Shown: positions 1-7,147, counted from the first letter of the stretch. The stretch is 64,000 nt of DNA from Clostridium sp. BJN0001 (GCF_022869825.1 NZ_CP094971.1:1427501-1491500), one strand, 5' to 3'. The notes: generated from the sequence alone by a model not told the origin. Made by a program: numbers and translations.

Positions 1-177
1 AAAAAATATTAAAGCTATAATATTTAATATTTCTGCTTTGTAAAAAGCCTTAAAATTTATATCTTTTACATTAACTCCACGTTTTTTTGCTCTTATATAT
101 GATTTAAATAATCTTTTTGACGGATTAATAATATCTATTAAACATGAAATTATTAAAATTATAGCTATTAACTTCAC
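1..177 (-). CDS. Partial small membrane-type protein of the element (3' end outside the window)
   Basis: An open frame starts at a GTG at 177 and runs off the left edge (59 codons visible). An AGGGTG-type ribosome binding site lies about 8 bases upstream of the GTG. The N-terminus is a short hydrophobic stretch (KLIAIILIISCLIDII) followed by a basic segment, which suggests one membrane anchor. I do not recognise the family. It is the most downstream visible gene of the leftward early operon, so an accessory phage or element function is likely. The call rests only on the start, the ribosome binding site and the open frame. Confidence 0.4.
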   Translation of the reverse strand, partial: MKLIAIILIISCLIDIINPSKRLFKSYIRAKKRGVNVKDINFKAFYKAEILNIIALIFF

Positions 178-209
178 TCTCTACACCCTTTCTTATATAT
201 TGCTCTACC

Positions 210-407
210 TCACTTTAAAATTTTAATTTTATAATTTTTTATATAATCATCTGCAATTACAAAGTTATTACATTTTTCTTTTTTGTTTAGATTTTTATTC
301 TTTAAATCGTAGTTAAAACATTCTTCACAATTGAAACATGCTAAGTCGCTGTCTTTTCTGCTATATGAACAATCAACATTGTTAGCACATATACAATTAC
401 ATATCAT
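210..407 (-). CDS. Small cysteine-rich hypothetical protein
   Basis: 65 residues with eight cysteines, at 3, 5, 7, 13, 24, 27, 30 and 46. The spacing (CxCxC near the N-terminus and CxxCxxC at 24-30) looks like metal ligands, so a small zinc- or iron-binding protein is possible. Its ATG overlaps the stop of the upstream gene (TAATG), indicating translational coupling in the leftward early operon of the element. I do not recognise the family. Reading frame and coupling are clear; the function is unknown. Confidence 0.6.
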   Translation of the reverse strand: MICNCICANNVDCSYSRKDSDLACFNCEECFNYDLKNKNLNKKEKCNNFVIADDYIKNYKIKILK

Positions 408-958
408 TACTGCTTCACATCTATTCTTTCTTTAATTGCATAAAATTCACTTATTTTTATTTCTTCTAAGCCTTTAGGAACATCTTTATCTCCTAGATGC
501 TCACTAGATATTTTTATATACATCACATTATTTTCATCAATAAGTTTTGCTAAGCTATATCCACCAAATCCTAAACTTTTAAAATAATCATTTGCATATG
601 GTTCAAGTATATTTATTACAAATTGTTTTTCTATAGCATAGTTCTGAAATGACCTGCTTAATTTCCCATTTGCTCTAAACATACATAATCCACAATCTGA
701 AGGTCTTAACAATTCTTTTTTAAAAGTCTTTTTGTCGCATTCATTAGGAATAATTCCTATTCTTATATCTTTTTTCTCATATTCATTAAATGCCTTATTA
801 CAAAATCCATCACCAGTAACATAATATTTTGTTGTTTTTATCTCGTGATTTTTAAAAAAATCACATACACATTTCTTCTGAAACTCAACTCTTTCTATAT
901 ATTTTTGATAATCTTTATATAACTGAGAATCTTTACCCAGTTTAAATGCTTTTTCCAT
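407..958 (-). CDS. Hypothetical element protein, 183 aa
   Basis: The start at 958 (MEKAFKLG) is preferred over an in-frame start 39 bases upstream because an AAGGGCG site precedes it and the longer form would overlap the upstream gene. The protein is soluble and mixed alpha/beta. Five of its six cysteines (CVC near the N-terminus, an isolated C, and CGLC mid-protein) could bind metal. No family is recognised. It is translationally coupled to the small cysteine-rich protein downstream and sits in a run of short leftward genes typical of phage early regions. Confidence 0.6.
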   Translation of the reverse strand: MEKAFKLGKDSQLYKDYQKYIERVEFQKKCVCDFFKNHEIKTTKYYVTGDGFCNKAFNEYEKKDIRIGIIPNECDKKTFKKELLRPSDCGLCMFRANGKLSRSFQNYAIEKQFVINILEPYANDYFKSLGFGGYSLAKLIDENNVMYIKISSEHLGDKDVPKGLEEIKISEFYAIKERIDVKQ

Positions 959-980
959 ATTTCTACGCCCTTTCTGACTA

Positions 981-1226
981 TTATTTAGTATTCTCACTTA
1001 TAAACCATCTTCCAAACATTTCACTTGGAATAATATAAGCACATGGCTGCCATCCACAAATTATGGGATTATAAAATTTTAATTTTCTTTTTTTATTTTT
1101 AATTTCATTTCTGTAACTATCTTTACTTATTTCACTTGTTATCACAACAGATTCACTTTTAAGACTTTTTTCCCACGCTTCAATAAATGAATAATATTTT
1201 TGTTTATTTATTTTACTAACAGCCAT
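981..1226 (-). CDS. Hypothetical element protein, 81 aa
   Basis: 81 residues, basic, with a WQPC motif near the C-terminus and no membrane segment. The ATG at 1226 is preceded by GAGGAG, which also forms the end of the 45-aa gene upstream, so the two are closely coupled. I do not recognise it. Position and size fit an accessory phage early gene. Confidence 0.55.
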   Translation of the reverse strand: MAVSKINKQKYYSFIEAWEKSLKSESVVITSEISKDSYRNEIKNKKRKLKFYNPIICGWQPCAYIIPSEMFGRWFISENTK

Positions 1227-1228
1227 TT

Positions 1229-1366
1229 CTACTCCTCATTTTTCTTTTTATCTATATATCCTATTTTTATTAATTCCTTTTCAAGAGCTTCTCTAAGATT
1301 TAAACCATTAGCCATATCATCTTGAACATTAGGAATTACTATATCTAAAATCTTATTTATAATCAT
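1229..1366 (-). CDS. Small hypothetical protein, 45 aa
   Basis: A short reading frame from ATG 1366 to TAG 1229 lies in the same direction as its neighbours and is preceded by GAGGT about 8 bases upstream. The product is a charged, helical peptide (MIINKILDIV at the N-terminus, ending KKKNEE). Its last codons supply the ribosome binding site of the next gene, an arrangement that argues it is translated. No family recognised. Confidence 0.5.
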   Translation of the reverse strand: MIINKILDIVIPNVQDDMANGLNLREALEKELIKIGYIDKKKNEE

Positions 1367-1383
1367 TTTAATTACCTCATTTT

Positions 1384-1405
1384 GTAGGAGGATTTCTCCT
1401 CCTAC
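1384..1405 (-). other. Perfect hairpin between two early genes
   Basis: Nine-base arms GTAGGAGGA and TCCTCCTAC flank a four-base loop. In the direction of transcription (leftward) no T-run follows, so it is not a good terminator. The stem contains AGGAGG and may act in mRNA processing or stability, or sequester ribosomes. Function unknown. Confidence 0.4.
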
Positions 1406-1447
1406 TTTATAAAAATTGTAACCTTAACTTAGCTTGTAATCCCTTTG

Positions 1448-1645
1448 TTAGTCACAATATTTAACAATTTCTAAATTCTTAATTGGAACATATCCTCTTA
1501 AGCCACTTAACTGTGCAACTATTTTTTTATTAAATAAAAAAGGTGCTCTTTTAACTTTAAATTTTTTATCTTTGTATGTTATTGCATTTGGACACCCTTT
1601 AAGAATTACTGTATCTCCAACTTTAGGTAATCTTCTATTTGACAT
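1448..1645 (-). CDS. Small SH3-like/KOW-like hypothetical protein, 65 aa
   Basis: The start at 1645 (MSNRRLPKVGDTV) is chosen because AGGAGTGG precedes it and a longer reading would overlap the helicase gene. The sequence is almost all beta-strand with a VGDTVIL opening, resembling small SH3/KOW-like barrels that bind nucleic acid or protein. It lies directly downstream of the helicase gene, 11 bases after its stop, so a replication accessory role is possible but is only inference. Confidence 0.55.
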   Translation of the reverse strand: MSNRRLPKVGDTVILKGCPNAITYKDKKFKVKRAPFLFNKKIVAQLSGLRGYVPIKNLEIVKYCD

Positions 1646-1656
1646 ATTAACCACTC

Positions 1657-2967
1657 CTATCGTATTACATCTAATGATCCAAACCTCTGATATTTTCCTA
1701 TCCATACTAATTTTGTTGTAGCAGTTATTCCGTTTCTGTCTTTAGCTGTAATTATTTCTGCTATATTTTTATCTTCAGTATCAGGATTGTAATACTCATC
1801 TCTATATATAAAATTTATAATATCTGCATCCTGTTCTATTGAACCTGATTCTCTTAGATCTGAAAGTTTAGGTCTATGATCAGGTCTTTGCTCTGGTGCT
1901 CTTGAAAGTTGAGCTAATGCAATTACTGTAATATCTAATTCCTTAGCTAATGCTTTAAGTTCCTGAGATATATACGATACTTCCTGTTCCCTTGATTGAG
2001 TTTTCTTTGAAACTCTTATAAGCTGAAGGTAATCTATTATTACAACATCTAATCCTTTTTGTATCTTTACTTTTCTGCATCTTGCTTTAATATCACTAAG
2101 CATTCTTGATTCATCATCAATAAATAACTTCCTTTGTTCTAAACTTCCTGCTTCCTGCATTATTTTATTCCACTCGTTATCATTCAAGTTTCCATTTTTT
2201 ACATTGTCATAATTAATAAAACATCTTGCAGCTAAAAGTCTATCCATAAGCTGTGCTCTTGACATCTCTATTGAAAATATTGCCACACTTCCATATTGTG
2301 ATGCAGCTTGTCCTATATTCAGAGCAAAGGCTGTCTTCCCCATTGATGGTCTTGCTGCAATTATCATAAAATCTGTTCTTCTAAGTCCAGATGAAAGTTT
2401 ATCTAACTCTTTAAATCCTGATGATATTCCTCTTAGTTTTCCTTTATTTTGATATCTTTCTTCAAGATCTTTAAGAGACTCTTCCATTGCTTCTTGCATA
2501 CCTATTATTTCTCCTCCCTGCTTACTAGATTGAGCATAAAGCAGTTCATCAGATATATTCTCAACAAGCATATTTATATCTTCGTCATAAGCCTGCAAAC
2601 TAAGTTCTCTACCTGCCTTTATAAGTTTTCTTCGGCTTGATTTTTCTTTTATTATTTTTGCATAATCACTTACAAGTGAATATCCAATACCTGTTGCAAA
2701 TAACTCTGTAACATAAGTTACTCCTCCACACTTGTCTATTAGATTATTCTTTTTTAAATATTCAAGAAAAGTTATTAAATCAATTCCTATGTTCTCATGA
2801 ATAAGATATTTAATCGCTTTATATATTTCCTTATGATTACTTGCATAAAAATCAGATTCATTAAGATATCCATCAACTTCTAGGAAACTTTGAGTATTAT
2901 TTAATATGCAACCTAAAAGTGTTTGCTCTGTTTCAACAGCACTTGGTAATGCTCTAATCTCTTCCAT
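1657..2967 (-). CDS. Replicative DNA helicase, DnaB family (phage type)
   Basis: 436 residues. An N-terminal DnaB-type helical domain (about 1-110) is followed by a RecA-like ATPase domain. The Walker A motif (ARPSMGKT) lies near residues 204-212, a Walker B-like VVIIDYLQL follows, and the C-terminal KDRNG...L and IGKYQRFG segments fit DnaB. It should act as the hexameric helicase unwinding the element's origin. The start at 2967 is chosen because GGAGG (2976-2980) sits 8 bases upstream; an earlier TTG would lie within that ribosome binding site. The preceding initiator gene ends at 2969, so the pair is coupled. It is almost certainly an element copy, not the chromosomal dnaB, given its neighbours. 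Confidence 0.92.
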   Translation of the reverse strand: MEEIRALPSAVETEQTLLGCILNNTQSFLEVDGYLNESDFYASNHKEIYKAIKYLIHENIGIDLITFLEYLKKNNLIDKCGGVTYVTELFATGIGYSLVSDYAKIIKEKSSRRKLIKAGRELSLQAYDEDINMLVENISDELLYAQSSKQGGEIIGMQEAMEESLKDLEERYQNKGKLRGISSGFKELDKLSSGLRRTDFMIIAARPSMGKTAFALNIGQAASQYGSVAIFSIEMSRAQLMDRLLAARCFINYDNVKNGNLNDNEWNKIMQEAGSLEQRKLFIDDESRMLSDIKARCRKVKIQKGLDVVIIDYLQLIRVSKKTQSREQEVSYISQELKALAKELDITVIALAQLSRAPEQRPDHRPKLSDLRESGSIEQDADIINFIYRDEYYNPDTEDKNIAEIITAKDRNGITATTKLVWIGKYQRFGSLDVIR

Positions 2968-2968
2968 T

Positions 2969-3703
2969 CTAAATTCCTCCAAACTTGCTTATATCTATTT
3001 TGACTGGTTCTTTCGGCGTTTTATTTCTAGGCATTGAGAGAATTTTATTTTCCTGTTGTTTTACTGAAAATATCCCACGCCATCCATTCATAATGCTATT
3101 CTCAATCATTTCTATTTTTGATTCATCATCATTTGCTAATTTACTAAGCCTATTTAATATTTTTTTTAGTGCTAAGGTAGTTAGCGGAATTTTTAAAGAT
3201 TTTCTGTGTTTTATAAACTCATATATTGCATTTTTTAATTTTTCATTTTGACTATAAGAATCTATAAGCGAATCAAATTCTGTTTTTCTTTTTCTTTTTT
3301 CTTTTTTATTATTAATACTTGTATTATTAAGGGTGAACTTTTCTTCACGGGGGGTCGTGAACTTTTCTTCACTATCCCCCCCACCCTCGGGAACTTTTAT
3401 TCCCCTGCCTAAATTGGGTAAACTTAAATATCGTTTTGTTGATTTTACATCACCTTTTTGATATTTTATATTTGATTCTACATATCCCTTATTTATTAAC
3501 TGACTTAACCATTTTTTTATAGATCTATCGCTTACTTTATATAATTCTGCAAAATAAGCATTACTAGCCCAACAAATACCATTTTTATTACACAATGCTG
3601 TTATTTCACCATAAAGCAATTTGGCATTAGCAGTTAATTCTTTATCATATCTTACATATGCTGGTATAATAGCGTAATAAGATATATTATTCTCATTATC
3701 CAT
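2969..3703 (-). CDS. Phage-type replication initiator (winged-helix plus DnaD-like C-terminus)
   Basis: 244 residues. The first about 95 look like a winged-helix DNA-binding domain (LTANAKLLYGEI, then WASNAYFAELYKVSDRSIKKWLSQLINKGYV). A low-complexity linker follows (about 96-140, rich in GGG, EEKFT and KKEKRKRK). The C-terminal part ends with the IENSIMNGWRGIF motif typical of DnaD-like phage replisome organisers. Such proteins bind the origin and load the helicase encoded immediately downstream. The linker-coding stretch contains three palindromic repeats (see the separate entry), as in Firmicutes phages whose origin lies inside the initiator gene. Family assignment is good; origin binding is inferred. 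Confidence 0.85.
   Translation of the reverse strand: MDNENNISYYAIIPAYVRYDKELTANAKLLYGEITALCNKNGICWASNAYFAELYKVSDRSIKKWLSQLINKGYVESNIKYQKGDVKSTKRYLSLPNLGRGIKVPEGGGDSEEKFTTPREEKFTLNNTSINNKKEKRKRKTEFDSLIDSYSQNEKLKNAIYEFIKHRKSLKIPLTTLALKKILNRLSKLANDDESKIEMIENSIMNGWRGIFSVKQQENKILSMPRNKTPKEPVKIDISKFGGI
3333..3404. other. Candidate replication origin: three covarying palindromic repeats
   Basis: Three 16-bp units lie at 3333-3348, 3357-3372 and 3389-3404 inside the initiator gene. The first two read GTGAACTTTTCTTCAC. The third reads GGGAACTTTTATTCCC, where the changed base in one arm is matched by the change in the other. Units start 24 and 32 bp apart and are separated by G/C runs that stand out in this AT-rich DNA. 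The third copy is in a different reading frame from the first two, so protein constraint does not explain the repeat. Origin identity is inference. Confidence 0.5.
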
Positions 3704-3715
3704 TTACATCACTCC

Positions 3716-4135
3716 CTAAAAATTCTTTAAAAAATCAAGTGCATTTTTATCTGGATTTTCTGATTCAGCTTCAGTTATTTTTACATCTTCATCAGAAACA
3801 TTATCTAAATCTATTTTGAACTCATGCTTATCATCATGTGGTAATGATGTGGTCATTGTATTATCATTCAATGGTAATGATGTGGTAATACTATTATCAT
3901 CATGTGATAACACATTGACCATTGAATTATCATTGTGTGGTAATTGTATTACCATTGAATTATCATCATGTAAATTATTGTTATTTTTATTTTGAATATA
4001 AGAATATATCAAATTTTTAATAAATTCTGATGCATTATACTGTTCTTTAAGAAATTCCAGTATTACTTTTTCTTTAGGATTTTCTTCATTAAGAATAATT
4101 GTTTTTCTTTTACCTTTAGCCATTCTTTTTACCAT
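3716..4135 (-). CDS. ParR-like DNA-binding adaptor of a plasmid segregation system
   Basis: 139 residues, basic at the N-terminus (KGKRKTIILNEENPKEKVILEFL), consistent with a ribbon-helix-helix DNA-binding domain. It is followed by four 11-residue repeats around DDNSMVxxLPH and an acidic tail. It sits directly downstream of, and overlaps by 20 bases, a ParM-type actin gene; that is the normal partner arrangement. It would bind the centromere and attach it to the growing ParM filament. The start may be the ATG at 4123 instead of 4135, since no strong ribosome binding site separates them. The call is mostly from context. Confidence 0.65.
   Translation of the reverse strand: MVKRMAKGKRKTIILNEENPKEKVILEFLKEQYNASEFIKNLIYSYIQNKNNNNLHDDNSMVIQLPHNDNSMVNVLSHDDNSITTSLPLNDNTMTTSLPHDDKHEFKIDLDNVSDEDVKITEAESENPDKNALDFLKNF
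3839..3970. repeat. Four tandem 33-bp repeats inside the parR-like gene
   Basis: Four consecutive 33-bp units (3938-3970, 3905-3937, 3872-3904, 3839-3871), plus 12 bp of a fifth, encode 11-residue peptide repeats. The DNA is strongly conserved between units, with shared cores such as ATGATAAT and TGGTAAT. Tandem direct repeats near parM/parR are typical of centromere (parC) sites, so these may be centromeric as well as coding. Confidence 0.6.
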
Positions 4136-4994
4136 TCCATATCTGCTTGCTTACCATAAATGCTCCTTTAACATTTGTATATAATGGATCATCAAGCATT
4201 ACACATTGTTCAGGTAAATCCTTTTGTATAACATCTTTTAATACTAATGAACCTCCACCTGTGAATCTAACAGTATATTGATTTATGTTAACTGATACGC
4301 TTATTTCATTTATTATGTCATTCATAAAGGCTGCAAGATCTTTATAGGTAACTTTAATATCTTCACGCTTAATTGCTTTTTCAATATCCTCAAGCTTGTA
4401 CATCTTATCTGAATTAAGGACTTTAAGTTTTTCATAAAAGTCTAATATACCTATTTTGTAAGTATCTAATGTCTGTGCTTTACCATAATCCATTGCAACA
4501 ACATTAGTTGTCCTACCACCTATATCAATTATTAGTACATTACTTTCCTTCTCTTTATCAGACAATATAAAATAACTAGAATATCCTTCTGGAACTACAA
4601 AAACATCTTTTATACTTATGTTAACTTCTTTTCTCTTATTTGCCTTTACAGTAAATTTGAATTGCTTATTTTTTAGTTGCTCTTCATAGACAGATTTATG
4701 TTTCATTTCACTTATTGGAAGTAACAATGTAAGATTAGTTTCTATATCAATATCATCATAAAGTTTTGCCATAGCATAAAGTAACTGTGCCTTATAATCT
4801 TTCTGTGTTTTTATATATTCCTTACTAAAAAATCCTTTTTCAAAAAAAGTATATTCTCCATTAAGAAGTACATAATTAAATCCATCAGGATATGCTTCAT
4901 AACCTTTACTTAAATTGCTTCTAAAATTAATAATATTTCCCTTATCATTCATTCCTTTGACATTGTTATTTCCTAAATCTAAAACTGTTATCAT
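4116..4994 (-). CDS. ParM/StbA-type actin-like segregation ATPase
   Basis: 292 residues, close to the usual ParM length. The phosphate-1 motif DLGNNNVKG opens the protein. The phosphate-2 motif VLIIDIGGRTTNVVAMDYG lies mid-protein, and the adenosine motif VRFTGGGSLVL is near residue 255. Family members polymerise with ATP into filaments that push sister DNA molecules apart. The start at 4994 has GGGGGA nine bases upstream. With the ParR-like gene it forms a segregation cassette, expected for DNA kept as a plasmid and unusual for a purely integrated prophage. The family call is strong; the exact subfamily (ParM or Alp) is unresolved. Confidence 0.88.
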   Translation of the reverse strand: MITVLDLGNNNVKGMNDKGNIINFRSNLSKGYEAYPDGFNYVLLNGEYTFFEKGFFSKEYIKTQKDYKAQLLYAMAKLYDDIDIETNLTLLLPISEMKHKSVYEEQLKNKQFKFTVKANKRKEVNISIKDVFVVPEGYSSYFILSDKEKESNVLIIDIGGRTTNVVAMDYGKAQTLDTYKIGILDFYEKLKVLNSDKMYKLEDIEKAIKREDIKVTYKDLAAFMNDIINEISVSVNINQYTVRFTGGGSLVLKDVIQKDLPEQCVMLDDPLYTNVKGAFMVSKQIWNGKKNG

Positions 4995-4996
4995 GT

Positions 4997-5188
4997 CTAT
5001 ATTCCCCCATTACATTTTAATATTGCTAAATAACACATACTGCATATACTTATAAACTCCTTAGGGCTTGTCCTTTTATTAAACTTTACCCTATTAAATT
5101 TAATATCATCTGTAGCCATATTAAGAATAATTTCAAAGTCCTTTTTGCAGACTTTTTCTTTTAATTCATTTAAAAAATTAAAAACCAT
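4997..5188 (-). CDS. Small hypothetical protein upstream of parM
   Basis: 63 residues with a good GGAGG site 10 bases before the ATG. The sequence is soluble, with an IDLN-type helical start, a basic centre (KFNRVKFNKRTSPKEF) and three cysteines near the C-terminus. It ends two bases before the ParM-like gene and is likely co-transcribed with it. No family is recognised. A regulatory or accessory role in segregation is possible but unsupported. Confidence 0.55.
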   Translation of the reverse strand: MVFNFLNELKEKVCKKDFEIILNMATDDIKFNRVKFNKRTSPKEFISICSMCYLAILKCNGGI

Positions 5189-5219
5189 ATTTACTTTTCC
5201 TCCATTTTTTTATATAATG

Positions 5220-5245
5220 GAGTTAAGGACGGCAATCCTTAACTC
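5220..5245. other. 10-bp hairpin upstream of the segregation operon
   Basis: GAGTTAAGGA and TCCTTAACTC flank a six-base loop. In the leftward direction the next bases are CATTATATAAAA, without a T-run, so a terminator is unlikely. It lies about 30 bases upstream of the 63-aa gene and could be an operator or leader structure for the segregation operon. Confidence 0.35.
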
Positions 5246-5364
5246 AAAGTGTTTTGAACTCTTGTATAAGGGTTCTTTTTTAATACCAAAAAATATTACC
5301 ACCTCTACTTCTTTCTTAACATTGTTTAAATTATGTTAACTAACATGTATTCAGGCTTTTCAGC

Positions 5365-5541
5365 CTATACACTTTTGTTATTTAATCTCTTTTCTAATTC
5401 TTCCATAGATAACTCCAATATTTCTGGGCCAAACTGTTTTTCTATAATATCAAACATTACTGTTGTAAGGCTCTCATTGTAGACATCTATATCATCTATT
5501 GGATGCATAATTACCTTTATAGGCTCTGTATTTTTTTTCAA
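5365..5541 (-). CDS. Small acidic hypothetical protein, 58 aa
   Basis: A short frame from TTG 5541 to TAG 5365, preceded by GGGGGGA five bases upstream. The product (MKKNTEPIKVIMHPIDDIDVYNESL at the start, then helical and acidic) has no membrane segment and no recognised family. It occupies most of the gap between the segregation operon and the regulator gene at 5605. The ribosome binding site and direction support it being real. Confidence 0.5.
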   Translation of the reverse strand: MKKNTEPIKVIMHPIDDIDVYNESLTTVMFDIIEKQFGPEILELSMEELEKRLNNKSV

Positions 5542-5604
5542 TACTGTCCCCCCTTGATATTCATACTATGTTAGTTCTTATTTATTTGTCCCTTTTAAAT
5601 TCTG

Positions 5605-6036
5605 CTACTTTGAAAATTTAAGCTCCATTATTGCTCTTACAATATCATCAAGCTCTTTAACAGCTTTGCTAAAAGCATCTCTTTCTGTTTTATCAACTTT
5701 ATCATCTGCACCTATCTCCATAAGAGAATCTTCAAGTTTTAAAAAATCTTTAATTTCTGTATGTACACTTAAAATACAAGCAGATAAATTTTTTATATTT
5801 ATATCTGGCAGTATACATTTGCCTACTTCATCAGCTTTTATATGCTGATATGCAAGATACTGTGTATCATAAATTTCAACCATTTTAGCAACTATATGAT
5901 TCGGAGGAACTCTCCTGCCACTTTCATATACTCTTAAGCTATCAACGCTTATATCCATAAGCTCAGATGCTTTTTCCTGCGTAATTCCTTTAGATTCTCT
6001 CGCTATTTGGTAAATATTTCTGTATTGTTTGTCCAT
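5605..6036 (-). CDS. XRE-family helix-turn-helix regulator with C-terminal helical domain
   Basis: 143 residues. Residues 8-60 form an XRE helix-turn-helix (ESKGITQEKASELMDISVDSLRVYESGRR). The rest is helical (KDFLKLEDSLMEIG...AFSKAVKELDDIVRAIMEL), probably for multimerisation. GGAGAT precedes the ATG at 6036. One copy of the operator found in the divergent switch (6077-6089) lies just upstream, so the switch regulators probably control it. It is likely part of the early gene control of the element. Confidence 0.75.
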   Translation of the reverse strand: MDKQYRNIYQIARESKGITQEKASELMDISVDSLRVYESGRRVPPNHIVAKMVEIYDTQYLAYQHIKADEVGKCILPDINIKNLSACILSVHTEIKDFLKLEDSLMEIGADDKVDKTERDAFSKAVKELDDIVRAIMELKFSK

Positions 6037-6076
6037 TCTTTTTCATCTCCTTTTATACTAGAATATAATTAAAAAT

Positions 6077-6089
6077 AACTTTAAGTTGT
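6077..6089. promoter_or_regulatory. Operator copy upstream of the XRE gene at 5605-6036
   Basis: AACTTTAAGTTGT at 6077-6089 is identical to the three copies in the divergent region at 6310-6415. It lies between the Cro-like gene and the next leftward gene, about 40 bases before that gene's start. Its core AACTT-t-AAGTT is a 5-bp inverted repeat, typical of XRE dimer sites. Confidence 0.65.
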
Positions 6090-6281
6090 TTATTCACAGA
6101 AAAAAATTTTTTCTATTGTTGTATGATAAAATAAAGCTAACTTATAAGCTACATCTATTGATGGCTTTCGCTTATTAACTTCAAGCATGCCATAAAAACT
6201 TGTTGTTATATCTACTGCTTTAGCTACATTTTTTTGAGTCAGATTATTTTCTGCTCTAAGTTCCATTAATTTATTTTTCAT
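6090..6281 (-). CDS. Cro-like XRE regulator
   Basis: 63 residues, nearly all of it a single helix-turn-helix domain (MELRAENNLTQKNVAKAVDITTSFYGMLEVNKRKPSI). GGAG precedes the ATG at 6281. It is divergent from the longer XRE gene at 6450 across an intergenic region holding three identical operators, the standard layout of a phage repressor/Cro switch. It is expected to be the first gene of the leftward early operon and to favour replication over lysogeny. Confidence 0.8.
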   Translation of the reverse strand: MKNKLMELRAENNLTQKNVAKAVDITTSFYGMLEVNKRKPSIDVAYKLALFYHTTIEKIFFCE

Positions 6282-6309
6282 TAATTTACTCCTTTCTGAA
6301 ATTTAATTT

Positions 6310-6415
6310 AACTTTAAGTTGTTTCTATAATTAAATAATATATAACTTTAAGTTGTTTGTCAATAGTCAAATCAATTTTTTGTTGTTTATATCCTATTTT
6401 ATAACTTTAAGTTGT
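6310..6415. promoter_or_regulatory. Divergent lysogeny-switch operator region with three identical sites
   Basis: AACTTTAAGTTGT occurs at 6310-6322, 6344-6356 and 6403-6415, all in the same orientation, between the Cro-like gene (leftward) and the repressor gene (rightward). Spacing is 34 and 59 bp. The core is an AACTT/AAGTT inverted repeat. Three operators in a divergent control region parallel lambda-type switches. I could not assign -35/-10 boxes with confidence; a TTGTCA lies at 6357-6362. Confidence 0.75.
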
Positions 6416-6449
6416 AAAATAAGATTATATATTTCTTGGAGGAATTCAC

Positions 6450-6788
6450 ATGCAATTAAAAGATAGATTAAAAGATTTAAGATTAGAACACAGTCTATTA
6501 CAAAAAGATATCGCTAAAATATTAAACATTACTACTAGTGCATATGGATATTATGAACAAGGGAAAAGAATACCTGATTCCGAAACAATAAAAATACTTT
6601 CTAATTACTATAATGTTTCATCAGATTATATATTAGGATTAAGTGATTACAAACAATACACTAATGATCCTAAAAATACTATCGCACTTCATAGCGACAC
6701 TGATTATGATGATATTCCAGATGAAGGTAAAAAAGAAATTAACAATTTTATAGAATTTGTTAAGCAAAAGTATAAGAATAAAAAATAA
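6450..6788 (+). CDS. XRE-family repressor (probable immunity repressor)
   Basis: 112 residues. The N-terminal helix-turn-helix (about 1-65: RLKDLRLEHSLLQKDIAKILNITTSAYGYYEQGKR) is followed by a SDYILGLSDY hinge typical of short Firmicutes phage repressors and an acidic/basic tail ending QKYKNKK. GGAGG sits 7 bases before the ATG. Divergent from the Cro-like gene, it should bind the shared operators to maintain the integrated state. The protein lacks a LexA-like self-cleavage domain, so inactivation probably needs another protein, such as the ImmA-like peptidase encoded at 10,460. Confidence 0.8.
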   Translation: MQLKDRLKDLRLEHSLLQKDIAKILNITTSAYGYYEQGKRIPDSETIKILSNYYNVSSDYILGLSDYKQYTNDPKNTIALHSDTDYDDIPDEGKKEINNFIEFVKQKYKNKK

Positions 6789-6820
6789 TTAATATAAATT
6801 TAATTAAGGAGGTTCTTTTT

Positions 6821-7099
6821 ATGGAAAAAAGCAACAACGACTTATTTGAACTTATATCTAAAATGTATAATGATTTAAAATCATCTATAAATGATATAAA
6901 GACAGAACAAATTAAAACTAATGAAAGACTTGATTCTTTATCTTCTGGCATTGGTAAAATGATTACTAATGAAATGGCTGATGAATTATCATCTCAATTA
7001 AAAGAAATCAAAACTGATGTTAGATTTGTTAAAAGAAAAGTTCAAGATACAGAAGAAGATGTATTTGTAATTCAAGATCATTTAAAAATTATTAAATAA
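6821..7099 (+). CDS. Coiled-coil hypothetical protein downstream of the repressor
   Basis: 92 residues, almost entirely predicted helix with heptad-like spacing (LFELISKMYNDLKSSINDIKTEQIKTNERLDSL and LKEIKTDVRFVKRKVQ). An AAGGAGG site lies 10 bases before the ATG. It is 32 bases after the repressor gene and is followed by a terminator at 7099-7127, so the two form a short lysogeny operon. Function unknown; it could modulate repressor assembly. Confidence 0.6.
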   Translation: MEKSNNDLFELISKMYNDLKSSINDIKTEQIKTNERLDSLSSGIGKMITNEMADELSSQLKEIKTDVRFVKRKVQDTEEDVFVIQDHLKIIK

Positions 7100-7127
7100 G
7101 GTGTTCTTTAGGAACACCTATATTTTT
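7099..7127 (+). terminator. Terminator of the repressor operon
   Basis: AGGTGTTC and GAACACCT form an 8-bp stem with a five-base loop, followed by ATATTTTT. It ends the repressor/coiled-coil transcript before the ABC-3C effector gene. Confidence 0.8.
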
Positions 7128-7147
7128 AACACGGGGGGTAATTTAAA

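Noticed and set aside
3839..3970. CRISPR-like array
   Set aside because: The repeats are directly tandem with no unique spacers and lie in a coding frame; no cas genes are present.
6357..6385. TTGTCA with a -10 seventeen bases downstream as the repressor promoter
   Set aside because: The predicted -10 position reads TTGTTG, which is not a plausible -10; I could not place the promoter.
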